Notes: generated by a model from the letters alone, not told the origin. A stretch of DNA of 39,014 bases from CAZKEG01 sp964601575 (GCA_964601575.1 CAZROA010000038.1:1-39014); one strand, 5' to 3'. Positions 1-7,299 are shown, numbered from the stretch's first letter. Numbers and translations: made by a program.

Positions 1-711
1 GCGGCCTATGTCCAACCCTGTCGGCGGCCTACCGATGGTCGATACGGTGAAAACCCCAATCGCCTCCAGCACTATTATCAATACCAGGTCGTCATCAAAC
101 CCTCGCCAGATAACATTCAAGAACTCTATCTCAAGAGCCTCGAGGCCTTTGGGCTTGATCTTCGCCAGCACGACGTCCGGTTTGTCGAAGACGACTGGGA
201 GTCCCCCACCCTTGGGGCCTGGGGCCTGGGTTGGGAGGTCTGGCTTGATGGTATGGAGATCACCCAGTTTACCTATTTTCAACAGGTGGGAGGCTTTGAC
301 TGCGAACCGGTCATGGTCGAGTTGACCTACGGCCTGGAGCGTATCGCTATGTATCTCCAGGGGGTGGACAATGTCTTTGACCTGGCCTGGAACGAAGATA
401 TCCGCTATGGCCATGTCCATCACCAGGGAGAAGTGGAATATTCCATTTATAATTTTGAAGCGGCAGATATAAATATGTTAAGGGACCTCTTTGATGCCTG
501 GGAAAAAGAGGGATTTCGTCTGCTTGATCAAGGTCTTGCCCTCCCGGGTTATGACTGTTGTATCAAATGCTCGCATATCTTTAATCTCTTAGACGCCAGA
601 AAGGCCCTTTCGGTCGCTGAACGAACGGCCTTCATCGCCCGGGTGAGGGCCTTGGCCAAAAAATCAGCCCAAGTTTGGCTTGAAACCCACAAGGTGAAGA
701 CGGAGAAGTAG
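1..711 (+). CDS. glyQ: Glycine--tRNA ligase alpha subunit (5' truncated)
   Basis: This frame is open from base 1, so the start lies upstream of the window; 236 residues are visible. It is the alpha subunit of the tetrameric (alpha2beta2) glycyl-tRNA synthetase, which activates glycine and charges tRNA-Gly in the cytosol. Recognition rests on very conserved stretches: YQYQVVIKPSPDNIQELYL, the block around FVEDDWESPTLGAWGLGWEV, and MEITQFTYFQQVGG, followed by ELTYGLERIAMYLQ. The Met at base 253 is internal. The beta subunit starts 2 nt after the stop, so the pair is one operon. Identification is very secure; only the missing N-terminus is uncertain. Confidence 0.97.
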   Translation, partial: AAYVQPCRRPTDGRYGENPNRLQHYYQYQVVIKPSPDNIQELYLKSLEAFGLDLRQHDVRFVEDDWESPTLGAWGLGWEVWLDGMEITQFTYFQQVGGFDCEPVMVELTYGLERIAMYLQGVDNVFDLAWNEDIRYGHVHHQGEVEYSIYNFEAADINMLRDLFDAWEKEGFRLLDQGLALPGYDCCIKCSHIFNLLDARKALSVAERTAFIARVRALAKKSAQVWLETHKVKTEK

Positions 712-713
712 AG

Positions 714-2792
714 ATGGCCAAAGATCTCCTCTTTGAGATAGGGACCGAGGAACTACCGGCTAGATTCATCGATCCGGCGCTTAAGGAACTCAAACGCCTG
801 GCCCAAGAAAAACTCAAGGCCTTGGCCCTTGAATTCGAGGGCCTGAAGACCCTGGGCACGCCGAGGAGGCTTACCCTTTACGTGGCTGGTCTTGCCGAAC
901 GCCAGCCAGACCGCGTGGAAGAGATCATGGGGCCGCCTAAAAAGGCCGCCTTTGACCAAGAAGGGAATCCGACTAAAGCGGCTGAAGGTTTTGCCAGGAA
1001 ACAAGGGGTTTCGGTAGCTGATCTGCGCATTAAGGAGACGCCGAAGGGCCCGTATGTCTATGTCGAGAAAAAGATCCCTGGCCAGCAGACCGAAGACCTC
1101 TTGCCGGATCTCCTGAAAAAGCTGATCACCGAGCTTCCTTTTCCTAAATCCATGCGTTGGGGGAGTTATAAGATCCGCTTTGCCCGGCCCATCCGTTGGT
1201 TGTTGGCCATTTATGGCGGAAAGACCATCTCTTTTGAAATAGCCGGGGTCTCTTCCGGCAACCTCACCTATGGGCACCGATTTATGGCCCCTGACCCCAT
1301 CGAGGTCACCGGATTGGTGGACTACGTCCAAAAGCTCCGCGAGGCCTTTGTGATCGTTGAACCAGAAGAGCGCCTAGCCCGTACCTTGGATGAGGTCACC
1401 GATGCCGCTCTCTCGGCTAAGGGGCGTATCCTGGAAGATCGTGAGCTCCTAGAAGAAAACGCCAATCTGGTCGAATTCCCTTACGCTACTTTGGGCTCTT
1501 TTGAAGAGAAATTCCTGGCCCTTCCGCGCCCGGTCTTGATCACCGCCATGCGTGAACACCAGCGATATTTCGCCCTGGTCGATGAGGAAGGCCGTCTCTT
1601 GCCCAAATTTGTGGCCGTAAACAATACCCGACCGAAAGATCCATCGGCCCTGGTGGCAGGCCATGAACGTGTCCTTCGGGCCAGGCTTGAAGATGCCAAA
1701 TTTTATTTTGAGCGTGATAAAAAGATCCCCTTGGCCGAACGGGTCAAGGAATTGGCCCATGTTGGTTACCATGCCCGCCTGGGTAGCCTTTATGACAAGG
1801 TCAAACGCCTGGAGGCACTCTCCTCCTGGTTGGCCAAACACCTGGCCCCGGAAAAAACAGATATTGTTCAACGGGCGGCCTATCTCTCCAAGGCGGATCT
1901 GGTCACCGAATTGGTCCAGGAGTTCCCTTCCCTTCAAGGGGTCATGGGCCGGGAGTATGCCCTGCTTTCCGGTGAACCAGAAGAGGTAGCCCAGGCCATT
2001 TACGAGCATTATCTCCCTACCCATGCCGGAGGAGAATTGCCTAGAACCATCCCCGGGGCCATTGTTTCTCTGGCTGACAAGATAGACACCATTTGTGCCT
2101 TCTTTGGCATCGGAGAAAGACCTTCTGGAGCAGCGGACCCATATGGCTTGAGGCGAGCGGCCTATGGCCTGATCAATATCATCTTAGACCAAAGATTTGT
2201 CCTTTCTTTGAAAGAATTGGTGACCGAGGCCTTAAATCTCCTTGAAGACTATCTCACCGAAGAAAAGGGAAAACTCCCCTCAGAGATCATCACCTTTATC
2301 GGGCGTCGGTTGGAAGGTGAACTTACCAGCCGTGGCTTTGCCGATGACCTGGTCCAAGCGGTCATGGCCGTAGGCTTTGATGATCTGGTCGATACCTATC
2401 GGCGGCTTGAGGCCTTAAAGGAAGTCCGTGAAAGTCCAGACTTTCCAGCCTTAGCCGTTGGTTTTAAACGTGTGATGAACATGGTCAAAAAGCTTAGACA
2501 GCAACTCTCCTTTGACGATCGCCTCTTGATCGAAGAGGCAGAAAGGGCCCTGTGGCAGACCTATTTAGCGGTCAAGGAAGAGAGTATGCCCCTGATCGAG
2601 GCTGGAAAATATCAAGAGGCTCTGAGGGAATTTTTGAAACTCAAACAACCCATTGATCACTTTTTTGACGAAGTGTTTGTCATGGTCGAAGATCAGGTCA
2701 TACGAGAGAACCGTCTAGCCTTGCTCCAAAAGATCGCCAAACTTTTTCTTTCGGTGGCAGATCTGTCTTACTTACGAGAAGAAGCGGTTTAA
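714..2792 (+). CDS. glyS: Glycine--tRNA ligase beta subunit
   Basis: The 692-residue product is the usual length of the bacterial GlyS beta subunit, which binds tRNA and completes glycyl-tRNA synthetase with GlyQ. The N-terminus (DLLFEIGTEELPARFI) and the central ALPRPVLITAMREHQRYF block are typical, and a C-terminal DALR-like anticodon-binding region follows, with the motif FFDEVFVMVEDQVIRENRL. Its ATG lies 2 nt after the glyQ stop, with a GGAG in the glyQ end as a plausible ribosome site, consistent with coupled equimolar synthesis. The last 21 nt overlap tail to tail with an unknown minus-strand gene. Confidence 0.97.
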   Translation: MAKDLLFEIGTEELPARFIDPALKELKRLAQEKLKALALEFEGLKTLGTPRRLTLYVAGLAERQPDRVEEIMGPPKKAAFDQEGNPTKAAEGFARKQGVSVADLRIKETPKGPYVYVEKKIPGQQTEDLLPDLLKKLITELPFPKSMRWGSYKIRFARPIRWLLAIYGGKTISFEIAGVSSGNLTYGHRFMAPDPIEVTGLVDYVQKLREAFVIVEPEERLARTLDEVTDAALSAKGRILEDRELLEENANLVEFPYATLGSFEEKFLALPRPVLITAMREHQRYFALVDEEGRLLPKFVAVNNTRPKDPSALVAGHERVLRARLEDAKFYFERDKKIPLAERVKELAHVGYHARLGSLYDKVKRLEALSSWLAKHLAPEKTDIVQRAAYLSKADLVTELVQEFPSLQGVMGREYALLSGEPEEVAQAIYEHYLPTHAGGELPRTIPGAIVSLADKIDTICAFFGIGERPSGAADPYGLRRAAYGLINIILDQRFVLSLKELVTEALNLLEDYLTEEKGKLPSEIITFIGRRLEGELTSRGFADDLVQAVMAVGFDDLVDTYRRLEALKEVRESPDFPALAVGFKRVMNMVKKLRQQLSFDDRLLIEEAERALWQTYLAVKEESMPLIEAGKYQEALREFLKLKQPIDHFFDEVFVMVEDQVIRENRLALLQKIAKLFLSVADLSYLREEAV

Positions 2793-3227
2793 AAGCCTTT
2801 CCAAGTGTTTTTTGGTCTCTTCCAAGAGATCAGCCGCTTCTTGGGTATAAGAAGTCTCTTCTCCTATTTCGTCTCGTAAAAGTTCAAAGTGACTGCGAAA
2901 ATAAGTAAGAAAATATTCCCATTCTTCTTCGGTGGGTTCACGCTGAATAAATTCCATCAGGGTGAGACGACCTAGCTCTAGAAAGACTTGATTGGTAAAG
3001 CTTTCTAATTCTTCATGGGGAAAATGATGTGTAAGGGTTTGAGTAAGACCGATAAGAAGGGATTGAGCTAAATGAATCAGGGCTTCCTGCAAGGTCTGAC
3101 TATCCAAAGGCTCACCGCGTTTTTCAAAGAGACTTTCTAAACGCGCGGCAAGTTCCAGAGCTTGGTCAAGGATCTCTGTGGCCAGCGCCTTTGGTGCTGG
3201 AAACCCTAAATCTGTTTTCTCCACCAT
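2772..3227 (-). CDS. Unknown acidic helical protein, 151 aa
   Basis: I do not recognise this family. The protein is acidic, Leu/Glu-rich and predicted by eye to be nearly all alpha-helical, with no signal peptide, membrane segment or cysteines. A conserved-looking region contains EEWEYFLTYFRSHFELLRDE, and the tail is an amphipathic helix (EETKKHLERLLNRFF). It has its own near-consensus promoter whose -10 box ends only 7 nt before the ATG, so the message is probably leaderless; no Shine-Dalgarno sequence is present. Its 3' end overlaps glyS by 21 nt in convergent orientation. The reading frame is well supported by length and codon use, but the function is unknown. Confidence 0.75.
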   Translation of the reverse strand: MVEKTDLGFPAPKALATEILDQALELAARLESLFEKRGEPLDSQTLQEALIHLAQSLLIGLTQTLTHHFPHEELESFTNQVFLELGRLTLMEFIQREPTEEEWEYFLTYFRSHFELLRDEIGEETSYTQEAADLLEETKKHLERLLNRFFS

Positions 3228-3234
3228 CAGAAGA

Positions 3235-3263
3235 GCTATAGCAAGAGCTTTAAATTATGTCAA
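3235..3263 (-). promoter_or_regulatory. Near-consensus promoter for a leaderless mRNA
   Basis: Read on the minus strand there is TTGACA (3263-3258), a 17-nt spacer and TATAGC (3240-3235). Only 7 nt separate the -10 box from the ATG at 3227, so initiation would fall on or next to the start codon. No Shine-Dalgarno sequence precedes the ATG, which fits leaderless translation. Confidence 0.65.
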
Positions 3264-3372
3264 AAAAGTTTTTAATCAAAGCATTAGACCTCAGACAATT
3301 TTTACTTTACCAATTGACAGAGTTCCTTCCAAATTCTTCTAAATAAATGAGAAAATATGACGAATCTCCTAA

Positions 3373-4059
3373 CTAACCCCCGTTCTGCAACAGTTTTAAA
3401 AGCCCTTCTAAACTAGGAATGGTCCAATCAGGGCGGGCTTCGGCAGGCGGAGTGGCCCCGTAAGGATCGCGCCCCGGACGCCGTACCCAAACCGTTCTTA
3501 GCCCTAATTTTTTGGCCGGAGCAATATCATGAAATAGACTCTGCCCCACGTGTAAGATCTTTTCCTTAGGCACTCCTAAGCGCCTTAAGGCCATTTCAAA
3601 AATAGCCCGACCAGGTTTGTAACAACGTGCCTCCTCGGCGGTGATCACCGCTTGAAACGAAACAGTAAAGTGCTTGAGGGTAGCGGCGATGAGATCTTGA
3701 TCGATGTTAGAGATGATGGCCAGAGAAAGACCTTGCTCCCGCAAGGCCGAAAGCACAGCATTGACTTCAGGGAAAGGCCTCCAGAAGGGTAGACTCTTGA
3801 CCAAGAAGTCTTCTTCTCCAGGCAAGAGCTCAAAACCCAAGTGCTTGGCCAAGGCCTTGCCTACTTCTTGGAGGACTTGGCGATACGGACGCCACTCTTT
3901 CTCGGCCTCACTCTCCAGCCTTCCGTAGAGGGAAAGGATCTCTTGGGGATCAAAGGAAAGGCCGGCCCTGGTTAAGAAGGGCTCTATGGCCTTAAGAATG
4001 CCTTCTTCCCAATCAATCAAGGTCCCATAGCAATCAAAGGTGAGCCATTCAAAGGGCAC
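3373..4059 (-). CDS. HAD-superfamily hydrolase
   Basis: The 228-residue protein is a haloacid-dehalogenase-superfamily phosphohydrolase of the haloacid dehalogenase/PGP-like subgroup. Motif I is FDCYGTLIDWE with nucleophile Asp9; motif II is the SNID stretch after LAIISN; the motif III lysine is in CYKPGRAIFEMAL; motif IV is HVGQSLFHDIAPAKKLG. The missing second motif I Asp (DCYGT rather than DxDGT) is seen in the dehalogenase-type branch, so the true substrate (2-haloacid or small phosphate ester) cannot be told. It overlaps the preceding gene (110-aa unknown) by 11 nt and is probably translated with it. A cap domain is expected at about residues 20-95. Confidence 0.88.
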   Translation of the reverse strand: MPFEWLTFDCYGTLIDWEEGILKAIEPFLTRAGLSFDPQEILSLYGRLESEAEKEWRPYRQVLQEVGKALAKHLGFELLPGEEDFLVKSLPFWRPFPEVNAVLSALREQGLSLAIISNIDQDLIAATLKHFTVSFQAVITAEEARCYKPGRAIFEMALRRLGVPKEKILHVGQSLFHDIAPAKKLGLRTVWVRRPGRDPYGATPPAEARPDWTIPSLEGLLKLLQNGG

Positions 4060-4372
4060 CGCAGGCCTCCCTTTCTAAGGAATCATCTTCATAAAAGACC
4101 TCTACCTTGAGCCCCATGGATTCTAGATCCGCCACCAGGTGATCCACCTGAGCGGCCCGAATGAGATTCCATTCCGAATGGATCGGGAGCAAGATAGCCA
4201 CCTGTGGTGGCCTAAGGGCCAAGACCTTTACCTCTATACGAAAATAAGGGGAAAGCCCTCGGAGATGTTCCTTCAGATAACGTCGTACACCGTGACGCAG
4301 GTCCTTTTCTGTACACACCTTGGAAAAGACCTTTTCCCAGGAGATTTCCTTCGAAGATCTTTTATCTCGCAT
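4049..4372 (-). CDS. Unknown small basic protein upstream of HAD hydrolase
   Basis: About 107 residues if the ATG at 4372 is used; a TTG at 4381 with a distant GGGAG could add three residues, so the start is uncertain. I do not recognise a family. The N-terminal third is basic (SKVCTEKDLRHGVRRYLKEH) and the rest alternates short beta-like and helical stretches, including FRIEVKVLALRPPQVAILLP and LVADLESMGLKVEVFYEDDS, which suggests a small alpha/beta fold. No signal peptide, membrane segment or metal motif is visible. It overlaps the HAD gene by 11 nt, so the two are probably one transcription unit. Confidence 0.6.
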   Translation of the reverse strand: MRDKRSSKEISWEKVFSKVCTEKDLRHGVRRYLKEHLRGLSPYFRIEVKVLALRPPQVAILLPIHSEWNLIRAAQVDHLVADLESMGLKVEVFYEDDSLEREACGAL

Positions 4373-4495
4373 CTCACCCAAAGGCTACTTTACTCCCGAG
4401 GACTTGCCAAACGCTGCGGATCTGCGCTGTGGATACCAATTTTAATGATACTCTTCACGACCCTCTCGGCGAGACCGATAATTTTTGGCGGGTAA

Positions 4496-4524
4496 TTGAC
4501 ATTTAGTCTCAATAATATTAAGTT
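4496..4524 (+). promoter_or_regulatory. Candidate promoter of the DUF5320 operon
   Basis: A perfect TTGACA (4496-4501) is followed after 17 nt by TAAGTT, a weak -10; TAATAT at 4513-4518 fits the -10 consensus better but is too close. The first gene of the operon has a strong AAAGGAGGT ribosome site before its ATG at 4560. The 4382-4559 gap holds nothing else that I recognise. Confidence 0.35.
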
Positions 4525-4559
4525 GTGGTAGACAAATAAAACAAAAGGAGGTAAAGCCT

Positions 4560-4916
4560 ATGCCTGGCTTGGATGGCACTGGTCCTTGGGGTGCAGGTCC
4601 TCGTACTGGTCGTGGTCTGGGGCGTTGTACCCCAGAAGGTCGTCGGTTAATTGAAAGGTTTGGCCCCTGGTTTGGTCGTGGTTTTGGCTTCGGCTGGGGC
4701 TGGGGTCGCGGACGCGGCTGGGGAAGAGGTTGGGGCCGCGGTTGGCGTTGGCGTTTTTTCGGCGGCTGGGGTCGCGGATTCGGCTGGCGCCGCTGGTGGG
4801 CCCTTAACCTCACTCCAGAAGAAAATCGTGCCCTCTTGGAAGAAGAGGCCGAGTTTTATCGACAGCGTTTAAAAGAGATCGAGGAGACCCTGGCCCAAGA
4901 AAAGAGCGAATCTTAA
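4560..4916 (+). CDS. DUF5320 family Trp/Arg/Gly-rich protein
   Basis: The N-terminus (MPGLDGTGPWGAGPRTGRGLG followed by a Cys) is the hallmark of DUF5320, small proteins often found beside NifX/NifB-like 'dinitrogenase Fe-Mo cofactor' proteins in anaerobes. Residues about 36-80 form an extreme low-complexity tract of Gly, Trp, Arg and Phe. The C-terminal 35 residues form a charged helix (LTPEENRALLEEEAEFYRQR). Length is 118 residues, with no signal peptide. The function of the family is not established; a role in metal or cofactor handling is inference from neighbours. The stop overlaps the next ATG (TAATG), and a CDF transporter with a NifX-like domain follows, giving one three-gene unit. 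Confidence 0.88.
   Translation: MPGLDGTGPWGAGPRTGRGLGRCTPEGRRLIERFGPWFGRGFGFGWGWGRGRGWGRGWGRGWRWRFFGGWGRGFGWRRWWALNLTPEENRALLEEEAEFYRQRLKEIEETLAQEKSES
4664..4800 (+). repeat. GC-rich tract coding Trp/Arg/Gly repeats
   Basis: This coding stretch is built from near-repeats of ggctggggtcgcgg and variants and specifies degenerate W-G-R-G units. Shifted frames and the minus strand therefore also stay open here and give false Pro/Arg- or Ala/Gly-rich ORFs. The tract may be prone to slippage, which would change length in frame or break the gene. Confidence 0.7.
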
Positions 4917-5101
4917 TGCTCGAAGCTAAACGAAAGTTTCGTTGTTTTTCCTGCGGGCATGAGTGGGCCGTCCCTTACGGTACAGGACGCGTCCTCTCAT
5001 GCCCGAAATGTGGTAGTTTCCGAATTAAAAGGATAAATCCGGGGCCACCGCCTGGTCGGATGGGATGGCGGTGGAGGATGCGCTGGGGGCAAAAACCATA
5101 G
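4916..5101 (+). CDS. Small zinc-ribbon protein
   Basis: The 61-residue product carries two CxxC knuckles, CFSC at residues 10-13 and CPKC at 29-32, spaced like a rubredoxin-type zinc ribbon (HEWAVPYGTGRVLSCPKCGS). The C-terminal 20 residues are Pro/Arg/Trp/Met-rich (RMGWRWRMRWGQKP), echoing the Trp/Arg tract of the preceding DUF5320 protein. The start is fixed by the TAATG overlap with that gene. The final 37 nt overlap the start of the CDF transporter gene. Zinc or iron binding is expected from the motif; the partner and role are unknown. Small size argues for caution, but the frame and motif are convincing. Confidence 0.8.
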   Translation: MLEAKRKFRCFSCGHEWAVPYGTGRVLSCPKCGSFRIKRINPGPPPGRMGWRWRMRWGQKP

Positions 5102-6381
5102 ATCCTCGCCAAACAGGTCCATTACTGGCCCGGGTAGCCTTATTTGCCGCGCTCTTCAATCTCTTCCTCGCCGGGAGTAAGTACTTACTCGGTCGATATA
5201 CAGGAAGCTTGGCCCTTTGCGCCGATGCCATCCATTCTCTGACCGATGTCGTCGGCTCCCTTTCGGTCTTCATTGGACTTAAGTTTGCCGACCGAAAGAC
5301 TAAGACCTTTCCTTACGGGCTTTATAAGCTTGAAAACCTGGTGGCCCTGGTGACCGCAGGTTTCATCTTCCTGGCTGCCTATGAGATCCTCTCCCAGGCC
5401 TTTCGAGGAGAAAGTATTATCATCCCCTCCCGGGTCCCTCTGGCTGCTCTGGGGCTCTTTCTGATGGCCTTGGCGACTTGGCTCTTTTCCCACTGGGAAC
5501 TTAAGCTTGCCCGCATCTCCGGTTCGCCAAGCCTTGCGGCTGATGCCCAACACATGACCACAGAGCTATTGGCTACCGGGGTAATCCTCGCCGGTCTCAT
5601 CGGCGGGGCCTTTCATCTCCCCTTGGCCGACCGTCTGGCCGCGGTCTTCATCGCCGGGCTTATCGGAAAAATCGGCTTTGACATTGCCATCGAATCCCTC
5701 AAGGTCCTTTTAGACGCCGGCCTTGAGCCGGAAACTATGACGCGCATTGCCGATCTGATGCGTACCTTCCCGGAAGTGGTTGAGATCAAGAACCTCATCG
5801 GTCGCCGTTCGGGTAGATTTCGTTTTGTGGAGGCGGAAATCGTCCTTGATGTCCCTTCTTTGGAAGAGGCCCATGAGATCGTGACCCTGATTGAAGAAGA
5901 AATTTATGACCTCTTCCCTGAGATCGACCGGGTGATCATTCATGTCGAACCCCCGCATGTGGAAAGGTACAAACTGGCCGTCCCTGTGGACCAAAAAGGG
6001 CAAAAGATCTCTACCCACTTCGGATGTGCCCCGGCCTTCTTGATCCTTGAAATAACCTGCAAACCCACGCCCACCTTAAAGAGTGAAAATCTTCTCTCTA
6101 ATCCTTATGCCTCAGAAGAGAGGAGACGAGGGGTACGGGTGGCCGAATGGCTGGCCAAAAATGGGGTCGATGCCGTGCTTATCCCGCGAAAAGACGTCTC
6201 TGAACGAGGATTCTTCTACACCCTGCTGGCCTTGGGTCTGAGACCTGTCTTAAAACCCGATGTAGATCTGGAAGGGCTCCGTCGGCGCCCTCCTTGCCCG
6301 CCTTTTACGCCTCTAGAGCACCGATTAGAGAAGAAAGTCGAGAAACCCGAAGCCTCTCCAAAAGTAGACCTAGCTCGCTGA
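5065..6381 (+). CDS. CDF metal transporter fused to a NifX/NifB-like domain
   Basis: This 438-residue protein has two parts. Residues about 20-215 are a cation diffusion facilitator membrane domain with the metal-site pattern DAIHSLTD (Asp54, His57, Asp61) and ADAQHMTTE (Asp160, His163, Glu167), and the usual cytoplasmic CDF ferredoxin-like domain follows to about residue 298. Residues about 302-405 then match the dinitrogenase iron-molybdenum cofactor biosynthesis (NifX/NifB C-terminal) fold, opening with KLAVPVDQKGQKISTHFG. The family exports divalent metals (Zn, Fe, Mn, Co or Ni) by proton antiport; the extra domain in NifX-type proteins binds Fe-S or metal cofactors. A tail with CPP and many charges ends the protein. 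The start codon lies inside the preceding gene, so GTG or later starts are possible. The 3' end overlaps pyrD by 77 nt. Confidence 0.9.
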   Translation: MAVEDALGAKTIDPRQTGPLLARVALFAALFNLFLAGSKYLLGRYTGSLALCADAIHSLTDVVGSLSVFIGLKFADRKTKTFPYGLYKLENLVALVTAGFIFLAAYEILSQAFRGESIIIPSRVPLAALGLFLMALATWLFSHWELKLARISGSPSLAADAQHMTTELLATGVILAGLIGGAFHLPLADRLAAVFIAGLIGKIGFDIAIESLKVLLDAGLEPETMTRIADLMRTFPEVVEIKNLIGRRSGRFRFVEAEIVLDVPSLEEAHEIVTLIEEEIYDLFPEIDRVIIHVEPPHVERYKLAVPVDQKGQKISTHFGCAPAFLILEITCKPTPTLKSENLLSNPYASEERRRGVRVAEWLAKNGVDAVLIPRKDVSERGFFYTLLALGLRPVLKPDVDLEGLRRRPPCPPFTPLEHRLEKKVEKPEASPKVDLAR

Positions 6382-7210
6382 GAATCCTCCTTGGTGAAGC
6401 CGGGTCTACCAAGGTAGCGGTACCTACTTGGACGGCTGAGGCCCCGGCCAAGAGATATTCGAGCACGTCTCTTCCGGTAGAGATGCCGCCGCAGCCTATC
6501 ACCGGCAGCAAGACCTCTCGGGAGACTTGATAAACCAGGCGTAGGGTAAGGGGCTTTATCGCCGGACCAGATAATCCCCCAAAACCAGCAGCCACCGCCG
6601 GCTTCCGGCGCTCAAGATCGATGACCAGGGCCGGATAGGTATTGGCCACCGTAAGGGCCTCAGCCCCGGCTCTGGCCGCTGCCTGAGCTACTTCCAACGT
6701 AGGTCCTGCCGGAGAAAGCTTAACCACTAAGAGACCATCGTAGGCCTTGCGCACCTTGGCCACCAATTCTTTGACTGCCTTGGGATCTTGCCCGAACTGA
6801 AGCCCCCCTTTTTTGACGTTCGGACAAGAGATGTTCAGCTCCAGGCCTTGAATAGAAGTATCCTTTAGGCCTTCGACCACCGCCAGATATTCGTCTATCG
6901 ATTCCCCGAATACATTGACCAGAATGGGCACTCGATATCCCAAGAGCCGCGGCAAGATTTCAGACTTGAAGTTTATAAGCCCTGGGTTTTCGAGGCCGAT
7001 GGCGTTTACCAGTCCACAAGGGGTCTCCGCCAGGCGGGGCGGAGGATTACCCGGCCTTGGCTTAAGAGAGATCCCCTTAGTCACCAGACCGCCCAAGAGG
7101 GAAAGATCCAGATGATCTTTTAGCTTTTCTCCAAAGCCCCAGGTGCCGGAGGCCAAAAGAAGGGGATTTTTGAGGGAGAGAGACCCGATGTTAGTGGAAA
7201 GATCGATCAT
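6305..7210 (-). CDS. pyrD: Dihydroorotate dehydrogenase, class 1B-like catalytic subunit
   Basis: PyrD oxidises dihydroorotate to orotate in pyrimidine synthesis, using FMN. Class 1 features are ASGTWGFG near the N-terminus, the active-site loop ELNISCPNVKKGG with its catalytic Cys, KLSPAG, and the FMN phosphate region IGCGGISTGRDVLEYLLAGA. The length of 301 residues fits class 1B (NAD-linked with PyrK), though no pyrK lies in the window. I prefer the ATG at 7210 because it forms an ATGA overlap with a small upstream gene; the alternative is a GTG at 7231 that adds seven residues. The last 77 nt overlap the convergent CDF gene. Confidence 0.95.
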   Translation of the reverse strand: MIDLSTNIGSLSLKNPLLLASGTWGFGEKLKDHLDLSLLGGLVTKGISLKPRPGNPPPRLAETPCGLVNAIGLENPGLINFKSEILPRLLGYRVPILVNVFGESIDEYLAVVEGLKDTSIQGLELNISCPNVKKGGLQFGQDPKAVKELVAKVRKAYDGLLVVKLSPAGPTLEVAQAAARAGAEALTVANTYPALVIDLERRKPAVAAGFGGLSGPAIKPLTLRLVYQVSREVLLPVIGCGGISTGRDVLEYLLAGASAVQVGTATLVDPASPRRILSELGLLLERLRVSRLSSLIGALEA

Positions 7211-7299
7211 GATCTTTTTCTTATGCGCCACTCAAGATAGAGCCACAATATGCCTACGGCAATCACAATGGCCAGCAATTCTATCGCTAAATCATACAT
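7207..7299 (-). CDS. 30-residue single-pass membrane peptide, coupled to pyrD
   Basis: Reading the minus strand from an ATG at 7299 gives a 30-residue peptide: MYDLAIE, a strongly hydrophobic stretch (LLAIVIAVGILWLYL), then a basic tail ending RIRKRS. This is a textbook one-pass membrane peptide with a positive C-terminal end. An AAGGGGGT ribosome site sits about 4 nt upstream, and the stop codon overlaps the pyrD ATG as ATGA. An in-frame ATG at 7329 could extend it by ten residues, but its GAGGAGG is only 2 nt away. No family is recognised. The hydrophobic pattern plus coupling make it a credible gene despite its size. Confidence 0.6.
   Translation of the reverse strand: MYDLAIELLAIVIAVGILWLYLEWRIRKRS

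Noticed and set aside
3314..3343. Plus-strand promoter-like TTGACA-N18-TCTAAA
   Set aside because: It would transcribe antisense into the HAD gene with no plus-strand gene until 4560; the -10 match is only moderate in AT-rich DNA.
4139..4495. 118-codon plus-strand frame over the 4049-4372 gene
   Set aside because: It lies antisense to a better supported frame, has no ribosome site and shows no protein-like features.
4442..4813. Pro/Arg/Gln-rich minus-strand frame over the DUF5320 gene
   Set aside because: It is the antisense of the Trp/Arg/Gly tract and only open because of the repeat composition.
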